Below are positions 25,918 through 35,680 of a stretch of 64,000 nucleotides of DNA, piece by piece. The stretch is from assembly GCF_025244705.1 (NCBI RefSeq), contig NZ_CP104207.1, positions 124,001-188,000 on the forward strand, given 5' to 3'. A model generated the notes under the pieces. The model made no database searches, was not told where the DNA came from, and saw nothing but the letters and a program-made list of their open reading frames with translations. This stretch comes from Sphingopyxis sp. PET50. Lineage in GTDB: Bacteria; Pseudomonadota; Alphaproteobacteria; Sphingomonadales; Sphingomonadaceae. How positions within the stretch are numbered: position 1 is the stretch's first letter; the number at the start of each line of letters is the position of its first letter. The position numbers and the translations under genes are program-made.

Positions 25918-26898
25918 TGCAGCGCTGGCTGCCGGCGCTGGTCGCGCTGGCGCTCAGCCGGCTGCGCCGCCAATCCCAAGGTCGAATATGCCGCGATGCC
26001 GCGCACCTATGCGCATGGCATCGGCGGTGGCACCTTCCTGATCGGCGGCGGCTTCGATCCCGACCGGTCGCCCGACGGCAACAGCCTGATCCTCTATGGG
26101 CCCGAGGGCGCCTTCGTGATCGACACCGGGCGGCACGCCGAGCATCTCACGCTGATCAAGCAGGGGCTGAGCGGGATCGGCATGACGCCCGTCGCGATCG
26201 TCAACACCCACTGGCATCTCGACCATGTCAGCGGCAATCCGGGGCTGAAAGCGGCGTTTCCGGACATCAAGGTCTATGGGACCTCGGCGATCGACGGGGC
26301 GCTCACCGGTTTCCTCGCGGAGAGCGCCGAAGCGTCGCGGCGGGCGCTGGCCGAAGGCAGCGTCCCGGTGGGCGCAGCGGCCGATATCGAGGCCGACCTC
26401 GCGACCATCGCGCGCGGTGCCGAGCTGCGGCCCGACATCGTCATCGACGAATCGCGCGACATGGCGATCGCCGGGCGGCCGCTGTCGCTGCGCGTCGCGC
26501 ACCGTGCCGTCACCGAGCGCGACCTGTGGATTTACGACGCCGCCGAAAAGCGCGCGATCGTCGGCGACCTCGTCACCGTGCCCGTGCCCTTTCTCGACAC
26601 CGCCTGCCCCGAAGGCTGGCTGAAGGCGCTCGACGAGGTCGCGGCTTCGGGCGCCGAGCAGGTGGTGCCGGGCCACGGCCCGATCATGGACATCGCCGCG
26701 TTCGACAACTGGAAAACCGCCTTTGCCGATTTTATCGCTTGCGCGCGCGGGCCGGGCGCGCTTGAGGCCTGTTCGGCTGGCTGGCTGAAAGGCGCCGCGC
26801 GGTGGATCGGCCCCGACACCTCGCGCGCCGAGGCGATAGCGGTTTATTATGGCGAGCTGATACGCTCGGGAAAATTGGACGGATATTGCAGCGCATGA
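25917..26898 (+). CDS. MBL-fold metallo-hydrolase, lipoprotein (frameshifted)
   Basis: A protein of about 326 residues. The N-terminus [13 protein letters not shown] should lead into AGCAANPKVEYAAM, a lipobox (LAGC), but one extra A at 25956 (GCTCAGCCGGC for GCTCGCCGGC) breaks the frame. The body has the metal motif NTHWHLDHVSGN (HxHxDH), an Asp/Ser region in AIVGDLVTVPVP and a late histidine in VVPGHGPIMD. It resembles periplasmic quinoprotein-relay-type beta-lactamase-fold proteins, possibly hydrolases; the substrate is unknown. It is coupled at both ends: TGATG with sdhB and ATGA with the thioesterase. Confidence 0.78.
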
Positions 26899-27383
26899 AC
26901 GACGGCATCGAGGAACCCAAGCGCCGCGACAATTTCAGCGCAGAGGAATTGGAGGGTGGCTGGGTCAGCTGGAACATCAAGGATCCGAGCCGTTTCAATG
27001 CCTTCATCGAACCTTTGTCGGTGCGCATCGAACCCGATACGCCCGATGGCCGCCCCTGCGCGCGGGTGCGGATGATCCCCGAGCGCAAGCACAGCAACCT
27101 CGGCGACAATGTCCATGGCGCGGTCAGCCTCGCGCTTGTCGACATCGCGCTGTTCGCTGCGTCGCATCAGTTCGGTTCGCTCAATGCGGGGCATTCGGTG
27201 ACGCTCGACCTGTCGACGCAGTTCGTCGGCGCGGGCCAGCTCGGCGAGCCGCTCGATGCCGTCGTCGAACTGGTGCGCGAAACGGGCCGGCTGGTCTTCC
27301 TGCGCGGGCTGGTCGTGCAGGGCGAAGGCGACAGCCATATCGTGCTGACCTTCGCCGGCACGATCCGCAAGGCGAGCAAATGA
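26895..27383 (+). CDS. PaaI-family hotdog thioesterase
   Basis: This 162-residue protein is expected to hydrolyse an acyl-CoA thioester. The hotdog-fold signature is the glycine/asparagine-rich HSNLGDNVHGAVSLALVDIA with the acidic helix residue, followed by SVTLDLSTQFVGAGQLGEPL and GEGDSHIVLTFAGTIR. I use the ATG at 26895, which overlaps the MBL stop, instead of the longer frame. Its own stop overlaps the zapE ATG. The substrate is unknown; the setting among TCA-cycle genes does not settle it. Confidence 0.82.
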   Translation: MNDGIEEPKRRDNFSAEELEGGWVSWNIKDPSRFNAFIEPLSVRIEPDTPDGRPCARVRMIPERKHSNLGDNVHGAVSLALVDIALFAASHQFGSLNAGHSVTLDLSTQFVGAGQLGEPLDAVVELVRETGRLVFLRGLVVQGEGDSHIVLTFAGTIRKASK

Positions 27384-28504
27384 CGGGCGGAGTCCTCGCG
27401 GCTTATGATGCGCTGGTCGCGGGCGGCGAACTGAAACCCGACCCCGAACAGCGCGCGGCGGCGCAGCGGCTGAACCGGTTGCAGGAGGAGCTGGAGGCGG
27501 TGCCGCCGCGCGGCAGCCTGCTCTGGCGCATCGCGGGGCGCAAGCCCGAGGCGCCGCGCGGCCTTTACATGTGGGGCGGGGTCGGCCGCGGCAAATCGAT
27601 GCTGATGGACCTGTTCTACGATAATCTGGCGATCGTGCGGAAACGCCGGGTCCATTTCCACGAATTCATGCAGGACATCCACGCCCGGCTGCGCGCCGCG
27701 CGCGACAAGGCGCAGGGCGACCCGATCCCGCCCGTCGCCGCCGCGCTGAAGGAGACGGCGCGCTGCATCGCCTTTGACGAGATGGTGGTGAACAACAGCG
27801 CCGACGCGATGATCATGTCGCGGCTGTTCACCGCGCTCATCTCCAGCGGGGTGACGGTCGTCGCGACGTCGAACCGGCCGCCGAGGGACCTCTACAAGGA
27901 TGGGCTCAACCGCGAGCATTTCCTGCCCTTCATCGCGCTGATCGGCGAGCGGCTCGACGTGATGGGGCTGAACGGCCCGACCGACTATCGCCGCGACCGG
28001 CTCGGCGACGGCGCGCGCTGGTTCGTGCCGGCGGACGATGCGGCGAGCGCGGCGCTGTCGGCGGCCTTCTTTCGCCTGACCGACTATCCGCCCGAGGACC
28101 GCGCGCACGTGCCGACGCTCGATCTCGATCTCGGCGGAGGGCGTATCCTGCATGTGCCCAAGGCGCTGAAGGGCGTCGCGGTCTTCTCGTTCAAGCGGCT
28201 GTGCGGCGAGGCGCGGGGGGCGCCCGACTATCTGGCGATCGCGCGGCAGTTCCACACCGTGATCATCGTCGGCATCCCGCGCATGGGGCCCGAAAACCGC
28301 AACGAGGCAGCGCGCTTCGTGACGCTGATCGACGCGCTCTACGAATATAAGGTCAAGCTGCTCGCGAGCGCGGCGGCGATGCCCGACGCGCTGTATGTCG
28401 CGGGCGATGGCGCCTTCGAGTTCGAGCGCACCGCGAGCCGCCTGTCCGAAATGCAATCGGACGATTATCTGGCGCTGGGCCACGGCCAGGCCGAACCCGG
28501 CTAG
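27380..28504 (+). CDS. zapE: Cell-division ATPase ZapE/AFG1-like
   Basis: A 374-residue AAA-type ATPase; E. coli ZapE acts at the Z-ring and mitochondrial AFG1 helps turn over membrane proteins. Walker A is GLYMWGGVGRGKSMLMDLFY, Walker B CIAFDEMVV, and sensor VVATSNRPP. RRVHFHEFMQDIHARL is a family segment. Normal length. In sphingomonads I recall zapE next to mdh; here four genes lie between them. The stop shares bases with the convergent deacetylase stop (28501-28504), so no terminator space exists between them. Confidence 0.92.
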   Translation: MTGGVLAAYDALVAGGELKPDPEQRAAAQRLNRLQEELEAVPPRGSLLWRIAGRKPEAPRGLYMWGGVGRGKSMLMDLFYDNLAIVRKRRVHFHEFMQDIHARLRAARDKAQGDPIPPVAAALKETARCIAFDEMVVNNSADAMIMSRLFTALISSGVTVVATSNRPPRDLYKDGLNREHFLPFIALIGERLDVMGLNGPTDYRRDRLGDGARWFVPADDAASAALSAAFFRLTDYPPEDRAHVPTLDLDLGGGRILHVPKALKGVAVFSFKRLCGEARGAPDYLAIARQFHTVIIVGIPRMGPENRNEAARFVTLIDALYEYKVKLLASAAAMPDALYVAGDGAFEFERTASRLSEMQSDDYLALGHGQAEPG

Positions 28505-29544
28505 GCAAGCACCAGCAGGACGCCGCTCGCGACCTTGCCCCAGCGCGACGAGTTGAGCGTTATCGCGATCAGGTCGCGCACATAGCGGACCTCATGGACG
28601 ACATAGCCGACGCCTTGCTCGATCGTGCGGCGCAAGGTGCGGAGCGGCTTGGGTGCCGCGACGCGGATGGGGCGCGGACGCGGCGGGACCGGGAGCGTCG
28701 CAAAGCCGCCGCACGGTGACGCGGGGATCGCCGACGACGGCGCGGCACAGCGCCTCCATGCGCGCGATGGCGAGGCCGTTGGGCACCGCGCGGTCGCGGC
28801 TCAGCAGCTCGAAACTGTGGCTGAAGGCCGAGAACTGGATCGCGCCGCTCGCCGCGCTATGGTCGAGCGCGTCGCGCATCTCCTCCTCCGACATGGCGCA
28901 GAGCTGCGCGGGGCGGAAATGGCCGACCCGGTCCATCAGGCCGCTGACGGGAACTTCATGGATCCCCTCATGCTCGCGGATGCCGAGGTCACCGGGATCG
29001 AGCGAAATGTCGCAGCCATGATCGCGCCAGGCGCCGTTGAAACTGCTGTCGAAGCGAAAGCCGAGCGCCGCGAGCGCGCGCAACGTGTCGTCGTTGGCGC
29101 CGAAATTGCCTAGGCGCGAAAGGCGGTGGGGCGGGGCGCGCCGGCGCCGATCAAAATGTCGCGCGCGAGCGCGATGAGCTTGCGCTGCTTGTGCAGGGGG
29201 AAATCGCCGATGTTGCGCCCGGTGCGCGGCGCGACCGGATTGAAGCGGGCGAAGTCCAGCCATTCGGTGTGGATATGGAGCTGCACCTCGTGCCCGCGCG
29301 CGACGATCGGCTGGACGATCTGGTCGATGATATCGGGGCCATAGACGAGCGCGGGCATCGGATCGACGAAATAGACCCCGGTCAGCCCGTAGCGTTCGAG
29401 CATGTCCATCTGGAAATGGATGCCATAGTCGCCCTCGCGGCAGCGGCCGAGGATCGAGCTGTCGAAATTGGCGCGCGCGTCGGCGCCCCGTTGATAGAGG
29501 CCCGCCGACAATTCGGTGTCGAAACTGATGATTGCCCGCGTCAT
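28501..29544 (-). CDS. Polysaccharide-deacetylase-like protein (two frameshifts)
   Basis: A protein of about 345 residues. It starts MTRAIISFDTELSAGLYQRG, has the metal-site histidines in GHEVQLHIHTEWLDF and, after a break at 29112, the FRAGNFGANDDTLRALAALG segment typical of NodB-fold deacetylases. The break is GCCTAGGC where GCCGGC restores FRAGNFG. A second break near 28695 leads into a basic C-terminus (RTLRRTIEQGVGYVVHEVRY) and ends at 28501. It lacks a signal peptide. By family it would remove N-acetyl groups from a surface glycan; the WbmS-type subfamily is an alternative. Confidence 0.75.
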
Positions 29545-29603
29545 CCCCGCCAGCCTAGCAGGGACGGGGTATAGGGACGGTTAATCCCTGTCTGCGTCGA
29601 TCC

Positions 29604-30147
29604 TCAAAAGCGGAGCGTCACATCGACGCCCGCGCTGTTCGTGTCGCCCCATGGGAAAATCCGTACCCGGTCGTCGGCCTTCGTCGTGATCAGATGCCCG
29701 GTCGCGGTGCCGATCGCGGCGCCGACCAGCACATCGCCGACGCGATGCTTGCGGGCTTCGACGCGCGACAGGCCGACGAAGGAGGCGACGACATAGGCGG
29801 GCAGGCTAGGCCTCCCAGCCGTACCGGTTGTGCAGCGTCGCCGCCGCGGCGAAGCTGGTCGAGGTATGGCCCGACGGGAAGCTCTTGTCGTCGCTGCCGT
29901 CGGGGCGTCGCGAGGGGAAGGCCTCCTTCAGCCCCTGGGTGATCAGGATGGTGCCGCCGATGCTGCCGCCCGCTTCCAGCACGCCCTCCCAATCGCCCTG
30001 CACCGCGGGGACGCCGAAGGCGGCGACGATCAGCGCGTTCTTGGCGGCGGTGCCGGCATCGTCCCACCCCTTGTCGCTGGCGTGGGCGGGGGCGGCAAGG
30101 GCCAGCGCGGCGCTCATTCCGGCGGCGGTCAGCGCCTGTCGCATCAT
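29604..30147 (-). CDS. PAP2-superfamily acid phosphatase (frameshifted)
   Basis: A protein of about 180 residues with signal peptide (MSAALALAAPAHASD). It has all three PAP2 blocks: KEAFPSRRP, SFPSGHTSTSF and, after a break at 29808, GLSRVEARKHRVGD. The break reads GCCTAGC where GCCGGC restores EAGLPAYVV. It ends with DVTLRF, a short C-terminus with terminal Phe. It would dephosphorylate a lipid or small phosphate ester in the periplasm. It is divergent from the DUF4157 gene, so shared control is possible. ATG at 30147 chosen; 30144 is equally possible. Confidence 0.78.
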
Positions 30148-30340
30148 CGGGGTCGCCTCTTCATGGACCCAACCATAGACCAAGTACGGCGATTGCCAAG
30201 ATCGCGCCCCCTTTTGGCGGATTGGTCCAATCGCACCGCGACCGCGACGGCTATTTTCCTGCCGGGACGGTTTGTATCGGGGTGACGCAAAGGGGGCGTC
30301 CTGATACAATCCGCCCGACCGGGCCCGAAGGCGACCTGCC

Positions 30341-31919
30341 ATGTACCGACGCGCGATCCGCCGCAAAAGCCGTCTCCAGTCCGCCGCCGCGCCGCAGCAG
30401 CAGGTGCCGTTGCGACGCATGGCATCGCCGCTGTCGTCGCTGGCGAATATTCCGGCGCGGCCCGGCCATGGTGCGCTGCTCCAACCCAAGCTGATCGTCG
30501 GGGCCGCCAACGACCCCGCCGAACAGGCGGCCGACCGGGCCGCCGACCAGGTCATGCGGATGGGGGATGGCGCCGCACCGGTTTCCGTCGCCGCCGCGAC
30601 GGGCGGGCAGATTCAGCGCAAATGCGCGGCGTGCGAAGAGGAAACGCCGATCCGCCGCGAGGCATCGGGCGGCGCAGGCGGCGGCGCGGCGAGCGGCGCG
30701 GCGCGGTCGGCGATCGGATCGCTGGGAAGCGGGGCACCGTTGTCGGCGAGCGAACGCAGCTTTTTCGAGCCGCGCTTCGGCCGCGATCTGTCGGAAGTCC
30801 GCATCCACGACGGCCCCGCCGCCGACTCCGCATCGCAGTCGATCGCGGCACGGGCGTTCACGCTGGGCAGCGACATCGCCTTTGCCCGCGGCGAATATCG
30901 GCCGGGGACGGGCGAGGGGCGCCAGCTGATCGCGCACGAACTGGCGCATGTGATGCAGCAGGATGGCGACGGCCGGGTGATACGCCGCGTCTCGCGCGAC
31001 CAATGCGCCACCGATTGCACCGGCGCGAGCGGCAGCGGCGCGGAGAAGGGCAAGTTCCGGCTGACGATCATGTCCGACAAGGAAGGGCCGTTCCTGCTGA
31101 TCCCCCTGACCTCCGGGGTCGGGCACGCCTGGCTCCGGCTGCAGGACGACCAGGGCAATTTCTGGACCTATGGCTTCTGGCTACGCGGAAGGGTTCGATC
31201 CGGACAACGCCACGCAAAGCGTCGACGGGTGCGTGCATCATCCCGATACCGCCCATGACGGCCATATCACCGGTTCGCAGAGCTACGAACTGACGGCGGA
31301 CCAGTTCGCCGCGGCGCTGGCCTATGCGCGATCGACCTGTGCCAGGCAGCCCGCCTATAATCTGTTCAGCTACAACTGCACGACCTTCGTCCGCGAGACG
31401 CTCGACGCGGCGGGGCAGGGCGCGGCGGGCGGGTTCGGCCTGATCTGGGACAGCCCGCACAGCCTCGACCAATGGCTGCGGATCCACGCGCTGCAGATCG
31501 GGGCCAGTGTCACGGCCGCGGGCGACGATCAGGGCGGTGCACTGGGCGGATCGGTGTCGTTCGAGGCAAGCTATCGCCAGCAGTTCTTCTCGACGCTCGG
31601 CAACAAGCTGCGACTCTATGGCGTCGGACAGACCGAGCTTGGCGGGCCGATCAAGACGCTGGGCGCGGGGGCCGGCGTGGGTTTCGACCCGCAGCGGATA
31701 TGGCTGCCGTCGCTCTATGCCGAAGGCATGGGGACGATGGGCGACATGAGCGCCGATCGCGACCGCTTCGGGGTCGGCGTGTCGGTCGGTTACGGGCTCG
31801 ACTACAAGATCGACGCCTTTGGATCGATCGGCATCGAGCATAATGTGCTGAAGGATTTCGTCGTCGACGATCCGGTGCTCAATCGGCTGATGATCAAGGC
31901 CAAGATCAACCTCTGGTAG
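30341..31919 (+). CDS. DUF4157 (eCIS-core) protein with Cys-protease-like and barrel-like domains (frameshifted)
   Basis: A protein of about 525 residues. The N-terminus has NDPAEQAADRAADQVMRM (57-73) and QIQRKCAACEEE, both typical of DUF4157 proteins. Residues about 134-208 are the DUF4157 domain: LSASERSFFEPRFGRDLSEV, ARAFTLGSDIAFARGEY, and AHELAHVMQQ (HExxH, His199/His203). Then comes a GHAW histidine (about 262) and, after a break at 31181 (TGGCTACGCGG for TGGCCGGCGG), FSYNCTTFVRETL: the H...NC layout of permuted papain-like/NlpC-P60 enzymes. The last 130 residues alternate like outer-membrane strands and end KINLW. DUF4157 proteins are often cargo of extracellular contractile injection systems, but no such machine is in this window. 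No signal peptide. Confidence 0.7.
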
Positions 31920-31948
31920 GCATTAAAGCTATTGCGAACTATTTGCAT

Positions 31949-31973
31949 AAAAAGGCCGGTTTTCGGCTTTTTT
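31949..31973. terminator. Terminator-like hairpin with flanking A and T runs
   Basis: The sequence AAAAAGGCCG-GTTTT-CGGCTTTTTT has a GC-rich stem with A-run on the left and six Ts on the right, so it could stop transcription in both directions. It lies 30 bases after the DUF4157 gene and upstream of mdh. Confidence 0.72.
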
Positions 31974-32004
31974 CGCGGTTGTTTCGCGGGCGGAATCGGC
32001 GTAG

Positions 32005-33597
<1,593 letters not shown>

Positions 33598-33676
33598 CGA
33601 CCGGGCGACGGCCGCAGATGTGGAAGGAAGCCCCGTCGGTTCGGGGCGCAATCGGGTCGCGAAGGAAGGAGTGGAC

Positions 33677-34319
33677 ATGAAAATCTCTGTCATCCGCACC
33701 CTCGCGGCCGGTGCCGCGTCGCTGGCCTTTGCATCGCCCGCGCTCGCGGCGCCCGATATCATGTGGGTCAATCCCGGCGGCGCTCTGTCGGGCCTCGCGG
33801 TCGAGGGCGCGCCCGTCGAACCGCTGAAGCCCGGTTCGCGGACCCCCGCGCAGATCGTCGAGGGTTTCGATGCGCTGTGCATGAAGACCGACTTCGACAA
33901 GCTGAAGGTCAATCCCGTTATCGCCGGATCGGGCTGGGGCGGCGCCTATATGCCCAGCATGATGGCGATGGCCTCGGGCGAGGTCGACCTTGGCGGCTGG
34001 CAGGGCGAGGATCATTCGCTGGGGGTCGCGAAGGATGTCTTCTTCTCACCCAATCCGCAATGCGTACTGACGGTGTCGACCGCGACCCACTATCCCGCGG
34101 CCGAGCTGTTTCCCGTGCTCAAGGCGCGCTACGGCCAGCCCGCCAACTATGCCGAGATGTTCGGTTCCGACGGCAAGCCCAATGACGCGACGCGGCCCTA
34201 TTGGATCTTCATGCGGCTCGGCGCCGACCCACGAGCGCATCCTTTTCGCCCGTTCGCTGTCGCGTGGCAGCGAGCACCGCATTCACCTGGCTCTTCTCGA
34301 AAGAAAGAAGGCGTCCTGA
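33677..34319 (+). CDS. Hypothetical secreted protein (frameshifted)
   Basis: A protein of about 215 residues with a clear signal peptide (SLAFASPALAAPD). The mature part begins IMWVNPGGALSGLAVEGAPV, includes CMKTDFDKLKVNPVIAGSGW and SPNPQCVLTVSTATHYPAAE, then, past a break near 34230, HERILFARSLSRGSEHRIHL and stops at 34319. The frame before the break runs on with proline/arginine-rich nonsense. A GGAAGGAG ribosome-binding site precedes the ATG. The function is unknown; the two cysteines may pair. Confidence 0.6.
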
Positions 34320-34366
34320 CCAACCCCGGCCGTCCCTGTGGCCAAACCCACGGAGTTAACTGAACA

Positions 34367-35257
34367 ATGTCCATTCTCGTCGACAAGAATACCAAGGTCA
34401 TCACGCAAGGCATGACCGGCGCCACGGGGACCTTCCACACCGAACAGGCGCTCGCCTACGGCACCCAGATGGTCGGCGGCGTGACCCCCGGCAAGGGCGG
34501 CACGACGCACATCGGCCTGCCGATGTTCGATACCGTCGAGGAAGCGAAGGCCGCGACCGGTGCGACCGCGAGCTGCATCTATGTCCCGCCGCCGTTCGCC
34601 GCCGACTCGATACTCGAGGCGATCGACGCCGAGATGGAACTGATCGTCTGCATCACCGAGGGCATTCCGGTACTCGACATGGTCAAGGTGAAGCGCGCGC
34701 TGTCGGGTTCGAAGTCGCGGCTGATCGGCCCGAACTGTCCCGGCGTGCTGACGCCCGGCGAATGCAAGATCGGCATCATGCCGGGCAGCATCTTTTCCAA
34801 GGGCAGCGTCGGCGTCGTGTCGCGCTCGGGCACGCTGACCTATGAAGCCGTGTTCCAGACCACCAATGCGGGCCTGGGCCAGACGACCGCGGTCGGCATC
34901 GGCGGCGATCCGGTCAACGGCACCAACTTCATCGACGTGCTCGAACTCTTCCTCGCCGATGACGCGACCAAGTCGATCATCATGATCGGCGAAATCGGCG
35001 GCGACGCCGAGGAGCAGGCGGCGCAGTTCCTGATCGACGAGGCGAAGCGCGGCCGCAAGAAGCCGATGGCGGGCTTCATCGCGGGCCGCACCGCGCCTCC
35101 GGGCCGCCGCATGGGCCATGCCGGCGCGATCGTGTCGGGCGGCAAGGGCGACGCCGAAAGCAAGATCGCGGCGATGGAAGCCGCGGGCATCAAGGTGTCG
35201 GCGAGCCCGTCGGAGCTTGGGACGACGCTGGTCGAAGTGTTGAAGGAACGCGTCTGA
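34367..35257 (+). CDS. sucD: Succinyl-CoA ligase alpha subunit
   Basis: A 294-residue subunit that binds CoA and carries the phosphohistidine in the conversion of succinyl-CoA to succinate with ATP or GTP formation. It starts [20 protein letters not shown], the CoA-binding Rossmann domain; the active-site histidine is in [40 protein letters not shown] is conserved. Normal length. The beta subunit gene sucC is not adjacent and not in the window. A repeat-flanked GIY-YIG gene separates it from sucA. Confidence 0.96.
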   Translation: MSILVDKNTKVITQGMTGATGTFHTEQALAYGTQMVGGVTPGKGGTTHIGLPMFDTVEEAKAATGATASCIYVPPPFAADSILEAIDAEMELIVCITEGIPVLDMVKVKRALSGSKSRLIGPNCPGVLTPGECKIGIMPGSIFSKGSVGVVSRSGTLTYEAVFQTTNAGLGQTTAVGIGGDPVNGTNFIDVLELFLADDATKSIIMIGEIGGDAEEQAAQFLIDEAKRGRKKPMAGFIAGRTAPPGRRMGHAGAIVSGGKGDAESKIAAMEAAGIKVSASPSELGTTLVEVLKERV

Positions 35258-35264
35258 TTTTGCT

Positions 35265-35665
35265 GTGCCCCTGCGAAGGCAGGGGCCCATCACCCAAGGG
35301 GTGAAATGTGAAAGGCGGCGCAGTTTACATCATGGCGAACCGCAAAAACGGCGCCATTTACACAGGATCGACATCGAAGCTGGTGCTGCGTGTTTATCAG
35401 CACCGCGAGATGTTGATTGACGGCTTCACGAAGACTCACGGTTGCGTGCGTTTGGTGTGGTTTGAAGTGCATGAGGATCTGCAGCAGGCGCGGCTGCGTG
35501 AACTGCAGGTCAAGCGTTGGAAACGAAGTTGGAAGGTGCGGATGATCGAGGAAACGAATCCCGATTGGCGGGATTTGTGGTTCGATATTCGGGGGTGATG
35601 AAAATCATCCCGGTCGGCACCATATTTTGGCCCCAGGAGATGGGCCCCTGCCTTCGCAGGGGCAC
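35265..35665. mobile_element. Inverted-repeat-bounded unit carrying a GIY-YIG gene
   Basis: The left end (35265-35295) reads GTGCCCCTGCGAAGGCAGGG GCCCATCACC, and the right end (35635-35665) on the other strand GTGCCCCTGCGAAGGCAGGG GCCCATCTCCT. The enclosed 340 bases hold one small GIY-YIG gene. The same ends in the same orientation form short empty pairs elsewhere (21582, 24945, 38517). I infer an element whose full form encodes its nuclease and whose short forms are non-autonomous. No target duplication could be recognised by eye. Confidence 0.6.
35308..35598 (+). CDS. GIY-YIG nuclease family protein
   Basis: A 96-residue single-domain protein starting with GTG. It begins KGGAVYIMANRKNGAIYTGS, where AVY and AIYTG take the place of the GIY and YIG motifs. 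HGCVRLVWFEVHEDLQQARL follows, and the catalytic glutamate lies in RLRELQVKRWKR. The end NPDWRDLWF is typical of the short stand-alone family often called UPF0213/YhbQ-like. Base composition is lower in GC than sucD and sucA. It lies entirely between the two inverted repeat ends, unlike a normal operon gene. Confidence 0.85.
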   Translation: MKGGAVYIMANRKNGAIYTGSTSKLVLRVYQHREMLIDGFTKTHGCVRLVWFEVHEDLQQARLRELQVKRWKRSWKVRMIEETNPDWRDLWFDIRG

Positions 35666-35680
35666 GGACAGGTTAGTGAA

